A stretch of 64,000 nucleotides of DNA, from contig NZ_CP109496.1 in the NCBI RefSeq assembly GCF_036231355.1, positions 5,208,001 to 5,272,000 on the forward strand, written 5' to 3'. This DNA comes from Streptomyces sp. NBC_01431. GTDB lineage: Bacteria > Actinomycetota > Actinomycetes > Streptomycetales > Streptomycetaceae. The position numbers were made by a program, and so were the translations under genes. Below, piece after piece: positions 1 through 8,313 of the stretch (position 1 is its first letter; each line of letters begins with the position of its first letter). A model generated the notes under the pieces. That model worked only from the letters and a program-made list of their open reading frames with translations, was not told the DNA's origin and searched no databases.

Positions 1-1
1 C

Positions 2-427
2 GGTGAAGTTCAGCCTGCCATTCGGGCACTGGGAGAGGCCAATGAGGCGCTGAGTCAGCACAGCAAAGGAAGCGAGGCACCGGCCTACCTGTATTGGGTT
101 GACTCCGGCGAACTACAGGTCATGGAGGCCCGTGTCTACACGGAGCTACGCCGACCACTCCGCGCCGTTCCGCTGCTCCGGGATGTACTCAGCCGATACG
201 ACGCGACCCACACGCGGGAGCTTGCCCTGTACCTGTCGTGGCTCGCCGTCGCCCTCTCTGATGCCAACGAACCCGAGGAGGCGGTAACCGTCGCCGAACG
301 CGTGATCTCACTTTCCGCCGACGTGGCCAGCGAACGAACAGCAGAGCGTGTGCGAATCGTGCTCGCGCGCCTGGAAGAGTTCCACGACATTCCAGACGTC
401 CGAGCACTGCTCGACGGCGCCGCATAA
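2..427 (+). CDS. C-terminal part of a TPR-containing (XRE-type) regulator, 5' end outside window
   Basis: The reading frame is open from base 2 to the TAA at 425-427, so only about 141 C-terminal residues are present. They are helical and repeat-like: several 34-residue-scale helix pairs (for example around VYTELRRPLRAVPLLRDVL and LSWLAVALSDANEPEEAVTVA) look like tetratricopeptide repeats. In Streptomyces this type of C-terminus usually belongs to XRE-family regulators with an N-terminal helix-turn-helix, which would lie before the window. The family is inferred from overall appearance. The N-terminal domain cannot be seen, so the DNA-binding role is unproven. Confidence 0.6.
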   Translation, partial: GEVQPAIRALGEANEALSQHSKGSEAPAYLYWVDSGELQVMEARVYTELRRPLRAVPLLRDVLSRYDATHTRELALYLSWLAVALSDANEPEEAVTVAERVISLSADVASERTAERVRIVLARLEEFHDIPDVRALLDGAA

Positions 428-435
428 ACGCAGGA

Positions 436-485
436 AGCCCCCGCACTCGTCGTCCCTTCTGCGAGGGATGACGAGCGCGGGGGCT
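436..485. terminator. Bidirectional hairpin terminator
   Basis: The arms 436-456 and 465-485 pair over 21 positions with one A-C mismatch and one G-U wobble, around an 8-nt loop. The hairpin lies 8 bases after the TPR gene stop and 11 bases from the end of the minus-strand capsid remnant, so it can end transcription from both sides. Confidence 0.75.
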
Positions 486-496
486 AAGTGGTGTGA

Positions 497-754
497 TCAG
501 CCGACGAGGACGTTGGTCAGCCGTGCGGCGGCCTTCCCGCCAAGCAGGGCGAGGCCGCAATAGAAGTCGATGCGAGTGCGGTATACGGGCTTGTCGTGAG
601 TTTCGCCAAGGTCGGTGGCCTGCACGCCACTGTTGGTCAGACCACTCACTCCGGCGTCGGCCTCGGTGCGTCCGAAGCGTACGGCGTAGATGTCGCCGGT
701 CTGCTTACCGCCCGTTCCGGCCCTCAGCCGGAGCAGGTCGGTACGAACAACCAC
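497..754 (-). pseudogene. C-terminal remnant of a phage-type major capsid protein
   Basis: The frame reads about 85 residues from a GTG at 754 to a TGA at 497. The segments GDIYAVRFGRTEADAG, GLTNSGVQATDLGE and PVYRTRIDFYCGLALLGGKA resemble the C-terminal end of tailed-phage major capsid proteins, where a T(D/E)I(Y/F)xxRFG strand is followed by a DLGE..xPVxRTRI(D/E)xxxGLAxxGxxAAAR strand. A complete protein of this kind is about 300 residues or more. Here the frame upstream of 755 stays open but turns into low-complexity sequence without similarity to a capsid, so the gene appears cut off. No other phage gene lies nearby. The family call rests on remembered motifs; it could also be a domesticated short protein. 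Confidence 0.45.
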
Positions 755-954
755 AGGGTTCGCAGTGCACCTGTGACGGCCAGAGGAAGCGGTGGGGTGA
801 GGAAAGGACTCCGGGCTTAACCTCCCCCCATCCCATCCTTAAGCCGACCCTAAGATCCTCAACCCCCGTCCTGAACTGGGCATTTGTCCGGTTCCGCATC
901 GCTAGCGTGCTGCCGCACCCCCGAATTCCCCCGCAACGCAGAGGCAGGCACGGC

Positions 955-2436
955 ATGGGCAGCAGTACGCACCGGCGCAGGGCGAGCGGCAAGACCAAGG
1001 TGATCGGCGGCCTCGTCGCCGCGGCGGTCGCCGGCGGCGGAGCCTTCGCGCTCACCGGCACCGCGCAGGCCGCCTCGGTCGGCGCGGCCTACACCAAGAC
1101 CAGCAGCTGGACCGGCGGCTACACCGGCCAGTACGTCATCACCAACGACACCGGCAAGACCCTCACCGACTGGACGCTGGAGTTCGACCTCCCCGCCGGC
1201 ACCGCGCTCTCCTCCCTGTGGAACGGTGACCAGACCGTCAAGGGGCAGCACGTCACGGTGAAGCCCGCGAGCTGGGACAGGAGCGGGCTCGCCCCCGGCA
1301 AGTCGGCGACCGTCGGCTTCGTCACCACAGCCAGTGGCAGCGCGGGCGACCCGACCGGCTGTCTCATCAACCAGGAGAAGTGCTCCGTCGACACCGGCGC
1401 CACCCCGCAGCCCAGCGGCCGCCCCACCCAGGCGCCCACCCCCAAGCCCTCCCAGTCGGCGACCGCCAAACCGACCGCCAAGCCGTCCGGGTCCGCCACC
1501 GCGACGCCCACCCCCGGCAAGCCGTCCGGCGGCGGCACCGCGAGCGGGGCCGGGTTCGCCCCGTACGTGGACACCTCGCTCTACCCGGCGTACGACCTCG
1601 TGGACACGGCCGACAAGACCGGCGTCAAGCAGTTCAACCTCGCCTTCGTGACCTCTGGCGGCGGCTGCGCCCCGCTGTGGGGCGGCGTCACCGACCTGCC
1701 GGGTGACAAGGTCGCCGGGCAGATCGGCGCGCTGCGCGCCAAGGGCGGCGACGTGCGGGTGTCCTTCGGTGGCGCGTCCGGCTCCGAGCTGGGCCTGGTG
1801 TGCAAGAGCGCCGACGAGCTGGCCGCCGCGTACGGCAAGGTCATCGACGCGTACAAGCTCACCAAGGTCGACTTCGACATCGAGGGCGCGGCCCTGCCCG
1901 ACACCGCCGCCAACACCCGACGCGCGCAGGCCATCGCCAAACTCCAGCAGTCGCACCCCGGCCTCGACGTCTCCTTCACGCTGCCCGTGATGCCGGAGGG
2001 GCTGACCCAGCCCGGCGTCGACCTGGTGGCCGACGCCAAGAAGAACGGGGTCAAGGTCTCCGCCGTCAACGTCATGGCGATGGACTACGGGCCCTCCTAC
2101 AGTGGTGACATGGGCGACTACGCGATCCAGGCGGCGACCGCGACCCAGGCTCAGATCAAGGGAGTTCTGGGCCTGTCGGACGGCGCCGCGTGGAAGGCCG
2201 TCGCCGTCACGCCGATGATCGGCGTCAATGACGTCAACGTCGAGACGTTCACCGTCGCCGACGCCACCAAGCTCGTGGACTTCGCGAAGTCCAAGGGCCT
2301 CGGCTGGCTCGCGATGTGGTCGGGCGCGCGTGACAAGCAGTGCTCGGGTGGCGCCAAGAACTCCGCCGACCCGACCTGCTCCTCGATAGTCCAGGAACCG
2401 CTGGCCTTCACGAAGGCCTTCGGCGCCTACAAGTAA
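955..2436 (+). CDS. Secreted chitinase, CBM2 plus GH18
   Basis: The protein (493 aa) is predicted to hydrolyse chitin outside the cell. Residues 1-40 form a signal peptide with several arginines, a hydrophobic run and an AQA-A cleavage site. Residues about 40-145 form a family 2 carbohydrate-binding module with tryptophans (SSWTGGY, LTDWTLEF, SLWNGD) and one cysteine pair. Residues 150-198 are a Pro/Thr/Ser linker. Residues about 200-493 form a GH18 barrel with the SFGG strand and the catalytic motif VDFDIEG, in which E310 is the acid/base. The same frame is open far upstream, but ATG 955 is chosen because the signal peptide starts there. Chitinases of this architecture are common in Streptomyces and usually respond to chitin through DasR. 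I see no convincing DasR site directly upstream. Confidence 0.9.
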   Translation: MGSSTHRRRASGKTKVIGGLVAAAVAGGGAFALTGTAQAASVGAAYTKTSSWTGGYTGQYVITNDTGKTLTDWTLEFDLPAGTALSSLWNGDQTVKGQHVTVKPASWDRSGLAPGKSATVGFVTTASGSAGDPTGCLINQEKCSVDTGATPQPSGRPTQAPTPKPSQSATAKPTAKPSGSATATPTPGKPSGGGTASGAGFAPYVDTSLYPAYDLVDTADKTGVKQFNLAFVTSGGGCAPLWGGVTDLPGDKVAGQIGALRAKGGDVRVSFGGASGSELGLVCKSADELAAAYGKVIDAYKLTKVDFDIEGAALPDTAANTRRAQAIAKLQQSHPGLDVSFTLPVMPEGLTQPGVDLVADAKKNGVKVSAVNVMAMDYGPSYSGDMGDYAIQAATATQAQIKGVLGLSDGAAWKAVAVTPMIGVNDVNVETFTVADATKLVDFAKSKGLGWLAMWSGARDKQCSGGAKNSADPTCSSIVQEPLAFTKAFGAYK

Positions 2437-2458
2437 CCCCCGGCAGAAAGCCCCAACT

Positions 2459-2504
2459 GCCTTACGTCCCGGCCGGGTTCACCCACCCTTCCGGGACGTA
2501 AGGC
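2459..2504. terminator. Bidirectional terminator after chitinase gene
   Basis: A perfect 14-bp inverted repeat (2459-2472 and 2491-2504) has an 18-nt loop. It follows the chitinase stop by 22 bases and overlaps the last codons of the minus-strand small membrane protein gene. Confidence 0.75.
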
Positions 2505-2655
2505 GTCCGCCCGACCGGATCGCGAGCGCCAGTACGCCGACCGCGACCGTCACCGCGAGCACCACGCCCCACGGCGGCACCCCGAAGGCGGCGAGCAGGG
2601 CGGTCAGCGGCACGGTCACGATCAGCGGCAGCACCGAGTACGCGTTCATCCTCAT
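2479..2655 (-). CDS. Small two-helix membrane protein coupled to MerR regulator
   Basis: This 58-residue protein has two hydrophobic stretches (about residues 8-25 and 28-46) and a basic tail (RSGGRLTSRKGG), so it is probably a small integral membrane protein. Its ATG at 2655 overlaps the TGA of the MerR gene (ATGA), which points to translational coupling and a shared job, perhaps in the response to whatever the regulator senses. A second ATG at 2649 is possible. I do not recognise a family. The 3' end runs into the terminator hairpin. Confidence 0.65.
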   Translation of the reverse strand: MRMNAYSVLPLIVTVPLTALLAAFGVPPWGVVLAVTVAVGVLALAIRSGGRLTSRKGG

Positions 2656-3419
2656 CGCCCCGCTCCTTCGCGGGCCGCGTCCAGGTAGTCCGAGAGGCCG
2701 TCCCACTGGCCGGGGCGGACCGAGGCGTCCCCGGACAGCGCCGCCGGATCCGCGCGCCAGGCGGCCCGTACACCGGTGGAGATCGTCCGGTCGCCGCCGC
2801 TGAACAGCGCGCTCAGCTCGTCCATCCGGGCCGCCAGTTTGCGTACGCGCGGATCGGTCGGCGGGGCGCCGCAGAGCCTCAACTCCTCGGCACGCCGATA
2901 CAGTTGGGGCCACTCGACCTCCAGCAGATAGTGCGCGGCCGGGCCGAGTGCCGCGCTCCGGGCGCCCAGGGCCCGTACCTGGTCGTCGTCCAGGTGGCGG
3001 CGGAGCGCCTGTTCGGCCCCGGGGCCCGTGGCGCCGGTGGCGCGCAGCGCGTCGAGGACCGCCGAGGTGGTCGGCGCTCTGCCGTCGGCGACCTCCGCCT
3101 CGATGTGCAGGAGCCGCTCCCGCAGAGTGGTGAGCGCGGCGATGTGCGCCTCGACGCATCCGCGGTGGTCGCGCAGGACCCGGGTCGGGTCGACCCCGGA
3201 TTCCAGGCACACGGCGATGGTGTCCAGGTCAAGGCCCAGACCGCGCAGGGCCAGCACCTGGTAGAGCCGGGCGATGTCGTCCTCGGTGTACTCCCGGTGG
3301 CTCCCCGCGGTGCGGCGCGAGGGGGAGAGCAGGCCGATGGTGTCCCAGTGGTGCAGGGTGCGGACGGTGAGCCCGCTGGCCGCGGCCAGCGGTCCCACCT
3401 TCCAGGTGGTCTCCGTCAT
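2652..3419 (-). CDS. MerR-family transcriptional regulator (TipA-like)
   Basis: The protein (255 aa) begins with a MerR winged helix-turn-helix: VGPLAAASGLTVRTLHHWD is followed by the Y/H-T-E-D-DIARLYQV segment at about residues 45-60. A helical region follows, and a C-terminal part of about 120 residues resembles the TipAS-type ligand-binding domain. MerR proteins of this type activate promoters with long spacers, often their own, on binding a drug or other small molecule. ATG 3419 is preferred over 3440 because the family normally starts just before this HTH. The gene lies 33 bases from the end of bglC but probably has its own promoter. The ligand is unknown. Confidence 0.85.
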   Translation of the reverse strand: MTETTWKVGPLAAASGLTVRTLHHWDTIGLLSPSRRTAGSHREYTEDDIARLYQVLALRGLGLDLDTIAVCLESGVDPTRVLRDHRGCVEAHIAALTTLRERLLHIEAEVADGRAPTTSAVLDALRATGATGPGAEQALRRHLDDDQVRALGARSAALGPAAHYLLEVEWPQLYRRAEELRLCGAPPTDPRVRKLAARMDELSALFSGGDRTISTGVRAAWRADPAALSGDASVRPGQWDGLSDYLDAAREGAGR

Positions 3420-3452
3420 GGCTCCACCTTGCATCCTCACGTGGCGTGAGGT

Positions 3453-4868
3453 TCAAGCCCCGGGCGGCGCCGGGGGCAGCTCGTTCGCACGGGCCACCTC
3501 GGCGTACCAGTGCGCGCTCGACTTCGGGGTGCGGGCCAGGGTCTCGTAGTCCACGTACACCGCGCCGAAGCGCTTGCCGTACCCGTACGACCACTCGAAG
3601 TTGTCCATCAGCGACCACAGGTAGTAGCCCCGCACGTCAGCGCCCTCCTCGATCGCCCGGCGCACCATGTCGAGGTGGCCGTGCAGATAGCGGATGCGGT
3701 CGGCGTCGTGCACCGTGCCGTCGGGGCCCGGCTTGTCGTCGCAGGCCGCCCCGTTCTCGGTGACCAGGAGCGGCAGGCCGGGCGCCTCCCGGGTGTAGCG
3801 GAGCAGCAGGTCGTACAGGCCCGAGGGGTCGATGGTCCAGCCCATCACGGTGCGCTCGCCCGGCGGCTGGTGGAAGGCGACGGAGGCGGCGCCCGGCCAC
3901 GGCGAGTGCGCGCTCGCGCCGTGGCCGTCGGCGCGGGGGCCCGCGGCGTCCGGGTTGGCCGCGGACACCAGGGCCGTCGTGTAGTAGTTGAGGCCGAGCG
4001 CGTCCAGTGGCTGGTGGATCGCGCGCAGATCCCCGTCGTGCACGAAGGACCAGTCGGTGACGGCGGCGGTGTCGGCGAACAGGTGCCGGGGGTAGGCGCC
4101 GTGCAGCATCGGCCCGTGGAAGACGCCGTTGGCGAGGTCGTCGATCCTGCGCACCGCGGCCAGGTCCGCCGGGTCCTGCGAAAGGGGCCTGACCACAGCC
4201 GAGTTGAGGCTCACCGCGATCTGGTTGCGGGCGGGCATCGCGGAGCGCAGCGCCGAAGTCGCCCGCCCGTGCGCGAGGTTGAGGTGGTGGGCGGCGCGCA
4301 GGGAAGCGGCCGGATCGGTCCGCCCCGGCGCGTGCACCCCGGAGGCGTAGCCGAGGAACGCGCTGCACCAGGGCTCGTTGAGGGTGATCCACCGCTCCAC
4401 GCGGTCGCCGAGCGCGGCGCCGACGAGCGCCGCGTAGTCGGCGAAGCGCGAGGCGGTGTCCCGGGCCGGCCAGCCGCCGGCGTCCTCCAGCTCCTGCGGC
4501 AGGTCCCAGTGGTAGAGGGTGAGCGCGGGCGCGATGCCGTGATCGAGGAGCTCGTCGACCAGGCGCCGGTAGAAGTCCAGGCCGAGCTGGACGGCGGGCC
4601 CGCGCCCGGTGGGCTGCACCCGCGACCAGGAGACCGAGAAGCGGTACGAGGTGACGCCGAGCTCCGCCATCAGCGCGACGTCCTCGCGCCAGCGGTGGTA
4701 ATGGTCCACCGCGACGTCACCGGTGTCGCCGTCGGCGACCTTGCCCGGGGTGTGGCTGAAGGTGTCCCAGATCGACGGGGTGCGGCCGTCCTCCCGTACC
4801 GCCCCTTCGATCTGGTAGGCGGAGGTGGCGGCGCCCCAGAGGAAGCCGGGCGGAAAGCGGTCGGACAT
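3453..4868 (-). CDS. bglC: GH1 beta-glucosidase BglC (cellobiose hydrolysis)
   Basis: This 471-residue glycoside hydrolase family 1 enzyme should cleave cellobiose and short cello-oligosaccharides in the cytoplasm. It begins with FPPGFLWGAATSAYQIEG, the standard GH1 start. It carries the acid/base in TLNEP (E165) and the nucleophile in VTENG (E371). There is no signal peptide, which fits intracellular action after uptake. It is the last gene of cebE-cebF-cebG-bglC, 39 bases after cebG. In Streptomyces this gene set is repressed by CebR and induced by cello-oligosaccharides. I see no separate CebR box just before bglC, so here it may depend on readthrough from cebE. Confidence 0.93.
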   Translation of the reverse strand: MSDRFPPGFLWGAATSAYQIEGAVREDGRTPSIWDTFSHTPGKVADGDTGDVAVDHYHRWREDVALMAELGVTSYRFSVSWSRVQPTGRGPAVQLGLDFYRRLVDELLDHGIAPALTLYHWDLPQELEDAGGWPARDTASRFADYAALVGAALGDRVERWITLNEPWCSAFLGYASGVHAPGRTDPAASLRAAHHLNLAHGRATSALRSAMPARNQIAVSLNSAVVRPLSQDPADLAAVRRIDDLANGVFHGPMLHGAYPRHLFADTAAVTDWSFVHDGDLRAIHQPLDALGLNYYTTALVSAANPDAAGPRADGHGASAHSPWPGAASVAFHQPPGERTVMGWTIDPSGLYDLLLRYTREAPGLPLLVTENGAACDDKPGPDGTVHDADRIRYLHGHLDMVRRAIEEGADVRGYYLWSLMDNFEWSYGYGKRFGAVYVDYETLARTPKSSAHWYAEVARANELPPAPPGA

Positions 4869-4907
4869 ATGACACTCCCAACGTGCTGACGAATGACGGG
4901 ACTTGAC

Positions 4908-5750
4908 CTAGCCCTTGACCGCGCCCTGCATGATGCCGCCCACGATCTGGCGCCCGAACAGGACGAACGCGAGCAACAGCGGCAGCGTGCCGAGCAGGGC
5001 GCCGGCCATGATGACCGACTGGTCGGGGATGTAGCCGCGGCCCAGCCCGGTGAGGGCGACCTGCACCGTGGGGCTGCCGTTCTGGGTCAGCGCGATGATC
5101 GGCCAGAAGAAGTCGTTCCAGGCCATCACGAAGGTCAGCATCCCGAGCACGGCCATGGCGGGCCGGGCGACCGGGAACACGATGTGCCACACCACCCGCC
5201 AACTGCTCGCGCCGTCCACCCGGGCGGCCTCTATCAGCTCGGTGGGCAGCGCCTCCACGAGGTACTGCCGCATGAAGAACACCCCGAACGCGCTGACCAG
5301 GGTGGGCAGGATGACGGCCTGGAGCTGGTCGGTCCAGGACAGCTTGGCGACCATCATGTACAGCGGTACGACGCTGAGCTGCGGCGGCACCATCATCGTG
5401 CCGATCACCAGGACCAGCAGCAGGTTCTTGAAGCGGAAGCGCAGCTTGGCGAAGGCGAACCCGGCGAGCGTGGAGAAGAACACCGTGCCCGCCGCGATCG
5501 AGCCCGCCACGATGGTCGTGTTGAGCAGGGCCGTGCCCATGTTGGCGTCGGTCCAGGCGATCTGGAGGTTCTTGAACAGGTTGCCGCCGAACCAGAACGG
5601 CGGGGGCGTCTGCGCGAGGCGGGTGTTGGTGCGGGACGCGGCGATCGCCGTCCAGATCAGCGGGAAGAGCGATCCGGCGGTGAACACGATGAGGACGGCG
5701 TAGGTGAGGCGGCCGCCGTGCAGCTGGCGGCCGGCACGCTGGGCGGTCAA
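4908..5750 (-). CDS. cebG: Cellobiose ABC transporter permease CebG
   Basis: This 280-residue inner-membrane permease of the MalG type has about six membrane segments. The conserved EAA loop (EAARVDGASSWRVVWHIVFPVARPA) contacts the ATPase. The start is most likely TTG 5750, which overlaps the cebF TGA (TTGA) and has a purine-rich AAGGGGA eight bases upstream; no ATG or GTG would give a full-length permease. Together with CebF and the lipoprotein CebE it imports cellobiose and cellotriose. No ATPase gene is present: Streptomyces Ceb systems are known to use the shared ATPase MsiK, encoded elsewhere. Confidence 0.9.
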   Translation of the reverse strand: MTAQRAGRQLHGGRLTYAVLIVFTAGSLFPLIWTAIAASRTNTRLAQTPPPFWFGGNLFKNLQIAWTDANMGTALLNTTIVAGSIAAGTVFFSTLAGFAFAKLRFRFKNLLLVLVIGTMMVPPQLSVVPLYMMVAKLSWTDQLQAVILPTLVSAFGVFFMRQYLVEALPTELIEAARVDGASSWRVVWHIVFPVARPAMAVLGMLTFVMAWNDFFWPIIALTQNGSPTVQVALTGLGRGYIPDQSVIMAGALLGTLPLLLAFVLFGRQIVGGIMQGAVKG

Positions 5751-6742
5751 CTGGTCATCCCCTTGCGCAACTTGTGGGAGACGAGCCAGTTCACCGCGCC
5801 GATGAGGAGCAGGATCAGGAACATCGCCCAGGCGATCGCCGAGGCCCGGCCCAGGTGCAGGTTCACCCAGCCCTGTTCGTACAGGTACAGGCCCAGCGTC
5901 TGGAACTGGTGGTCCGAGCCGCCGGTGGCCCCGGCGGCGCCGTTGAACAGGAGCGGCTCGCCGAACAGCTGGGTCGCGCCGATCGTCGAGACGACCGCCG
6001 TGAACAGGATCGTCGGCCGCAGCGACGGGATCGTCACATGGACGAACTGCTGCCACCGCGAGGCCCCGTCGAGCGCGGCCGACTCGTACAGGTCGGCCGG
6101 CACGGCCTGCATGGCGGCCAGGTAGATCAGCGCGTTGTAGCCGGTCCACCGCCAGACGACGATGGTGGATACGGCGAGCTGCGAGCTCCACCCGCCGTTC
6201 TGCCAGTCGACGTGGTCGAAACCCACCAGGCCGAGCGCCCAGTTGACCATCCCGTAGTCGCGCCCGAAGAGCAGCACGAACACCAGCGTCGCGGCCGCCA
6301 CACTCGTCGCGTACGGGGTCAGCACGGCGACCCGGAAGAACATCGAGGCGCGCAGCCGGTAGTTGAGCAGGTGCGCGATGCCGAGCGCGATGAGCAGCTG
6401 CGGCACGGTCGAGAGGACCCCGATGGTGAAGGTGTTTCGCAGCGCGTTCCAGAAGAAGTCGTCCGACAACAGCCGCGAGAAGTTGCGCAGGCCCACCCAC
6501 GTCATGTCGTTCGGCGAGGTCAGCTCGACCTGGTGCAGCGAGGCCCAGCCGGTGTACAGCAGCGGGAAGAGGCCGAACGCGGCGAAGAACACGAAGAAGG
6601 GCGTGATGAAGGCGTACGGACTCCAGCGCACATCGCGCCGGTAGCGGCGGCTGCGCCGCTCCTCGCCGCGGGCGCGGGCCGGGGCCGTACCCTCCTGCCC
6701 GGGACTGGGGGAGGGCACGGCGGCCGTGGTGTCGCTCGCCAT
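5747..6742 (-). CDS. cebF: Cellobiose ABC transporter permease CebF
   Basis: This 331-residue MalF-type permease has a basic, disordered N-terminus of about 35 residues, then about six membrane helices starting at SPYAFITPFFVFFAAFGLFP. The EAA-type loop reads ESAALDGASRWQQFVHVTIPSLRP. It forms the membrane channel with CebG. ATG 6742 is used; a GTG at 6748 overlaps the cebE stop (GTGA) and is an equally good start that would add two residues. The tight gene overlaps show one cebEFG transcript. Confidence 0.9.
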   Translation of the reverse strand: MASDTTAAVPSPSPGQEGTAPARARGEERRSRRYRRDVRWSPYAFITPFFVFFAAFGLFPLLYTGWASLHQVELTSPNDMTWVGLRNFSRLLSDDFFWNALRNTFTIGVLSTVPQLLIALGIAHLLNYRLRASMFFRVAVLTPYATSVAAATLVFVLLFGRDYGMVNWALGLVGFDHVDWQNGGWSSQLAVSTIVVWRWTGYNALIYLAAMQAVPADLYESAALDGASRWQQFVHVTIPSLRPTILFTAVVSTIGATQLFGEPLLFNGAAGATGGSDHQFQTLGLYLYEQGWVNLHLGRASAIAWAMFLILLLIGAVNWLVSHKLRKGMTS

Positions 6743-6744
6743 CG

Positions 6745-8079
6745 TCACTGGTCCAGCGCGTTGTCGATCGCCTTCACGGCGGCGTCCCAGCCCTGCTGCG
6801 GCGACTTGCCCTTCTGCTCGACCTGGAGCATGCCGATGTCGGTGAGGTTCTGCTGGATGATCTGGTCCTTCGGGCCGAGGAACTGCACCGGGGTGCCCTC
6901 GGCGGCCTGCGCGAAGATCTGGCCGATGGGCGCGTTGCCGAAGTAGGCGTGCTTGGCGCCGGCGACCGCGGGCAGCCCGTACGCCGCCTTGGCGCTGGGG
7001 AAGCTGCCGCGCTTTTCGAACAGGACGGCCTGCTGGGCGGGCGCGGTCAGCCAGGCGGCGAGCTTGGCGGCCTCCGCCTTGTGCTGACTGGCCGACGGCA
7101 CCGTGAGGAAGGAGCCGCCCCAGTTGGAGGGCTTGGGCGCGGCGGCCACGTCCCACTGGTCCTTGCCGGCGGCGCCCGCCTTGTCCTGGATGTAGCCGAG
7201 CATCCAGGCCGGGCAGGACACGGTGGCGAAGGAGGCGTTGGCGAAGCCCTGGTCCCAGGTCGGCTGGAACTGCTGGAGCTTGGCGGTCAGGCCGTCGGCC
7301 GCGAACGCGGTCGCGGTGTCCCAGGCCTGCTTGACGGCCGGGTTGGACTTGTAGACGACCTTGCCGTCGGCGTCGTAGTAGCGGGTGGCGCTGGACCCGG
7401 TGATCGAGTTCAGCACGCCGGAGGCGGAGTCCACGAAGGCGGCGCCCGCGGGGGCCTTCGCCTTGTACTGCCGCCCCACCGCCAGGTACTTGTTCCAGTC
7501 GCCCGCCCACAGCTTGCCCACGGCCTCGCGGTCGGTGGGCAGACCGGCCTTGGCGAACAGGTCCTTGCGGTAACAGATGCCGGTCGGCCCGATGTCGGTG
7601 CCGAGGCCGACCGTCTTGCTGTCCTTGGTGGTGGCCTCGGCCCACTTCCACGGCAGGAAGTCGTCCTTGTTCACGCCGGACACCTTGGACAGGTCCTCCA
7701 GCTTGCCGCTCTGGGTCGCGGTGACCTCGGCGATGTTGCTGACCTCGACGGCCTGGATGTCGGCGAGCCCGCTGCCGGAGCCGAGGTGGGTCAACAGCTG
7801 CGGATAGTAGTTCTCGTTCCGTTCGATCGAGGTCTGCTTGATCTCGATGTCCGGGTGGAGCTTCATATACGCGTCGTAGAGTCCGGCCTCCTTCAGGCCG
7901 AAGGCGCCGAAGACACCGACCGTGAGGGTGGTCTTCGCGCCGCCCCCGCCGCCCTGCGCCGACGAGCCGCCGCCCGGATCCTTGCCGTCGGCGGCGCAGC
8001 CGGCGAGTAGCCCGGTGCCGAGCGCGGCCACGGCCGCCAGGGCCGCCAGTCGTCTGCTGATGCGTGTACGCGTGCGCAT
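6745..8079 (-). CDS. cebE: Cellobiose-binding lipoprotein CebE
   Basis: This 444-residue extracytoplasmic solute-binding protein has a lipoprotein signal (arginine-rich start, hydrophobic core, lipobox LLAGC with the cysteine near residue 28). A glycine/serine-rich tether and a family 1 binding fold follow. It captures cellobiose/cellotriose at the membrane surface and hands it to CebF-CebG. It is the first gene of the operon. The CebR box lies 91 bases upstream of its ATG and should control the whole operon. The family and context make the sugar assignment strong, but the protein sequence alone would only give an oligosaccharide binder. Confidence 0.9.
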   Translation of the reverse strand: MRTRTRISRRLAALAAVAALGTGLLAGCAADGKDPGGGSSAQGGGGGAKTTLTVGVFGAFGLKEAGLYDAYMKLHPDIEIKQTSIERNENYYPQLLTHLGSGSGLADIQAVEVSNIAEVTATQSGKLEDLSKVSGVNKDDFLPWKWAEATTKDSKTVGLGTDIGPTGICYRKDLFAKAGLPTDREAVGKLWAGDWNKYLAVGRQYKAKAPAGAAFVDSASGVLNSITGSSATRYYDADGKVVYKSNPAVKQAWDTATAFAADGLTAKLQQFQPTWDQGFANASFATVSCPAWMLGYIQDKAGAAGKDQWDVAAAPKPSNWGGSFLTVPSASQHKAEAAKLAAWLTAPAQQAVLFEKRGSFPSAKAAYGLPAVAGAKHAYFGNAPIGQIFAQAAEGTPVQFLGPKDQIIQQNLTDIGMLQVEQKGKSPQQGWDAAVKAIDNALDQ

Positions 8080-8169
8080 GTGCTTCCTCCAACTGTCGTC
8101 CGGGCCAAGCCGTTTGAGGCGCGTCGCCGCGGGCGGAAGGTATGCGAAAGGTGTAGGGGTCCTCTAGTG

Positions 8170-8183
8170 TGGGAGCGCTCCCA
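8170..8183. promoter_or_regulatory. CebR operator (CebR box)
   Basis: TGGGAGCGCTCCCA is a perfect 14-bp palindrome identical to the known CebR box. It lies between divergent cebE (start 8079) and cebR (start 8314). Cellobiose or cellotriose binding to CebR is known to release such sites. Confidence 0.93.
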
Positions 8184-8313
8184 GCCGTGATGTGTTGAAG
8201 GGTTGCGGCTACCTGTCGGAGTGTCAAGGGACCGCGCGATGACAGTTGTTGGCCTTCCTCGACCGGCCCGTGCTGTTACGTTCACCGGAGATCGGCGCGT
8301 TGGGGAGGCAGAC

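Noticed and set aside
634..644. TGGTCAGACCA, similar to a DasR site, about 310 bases before the chitinase gene
   Set aside because: It is one base short of the dre core, lies inside the capsid remnant frame and is far from the chitinase start.
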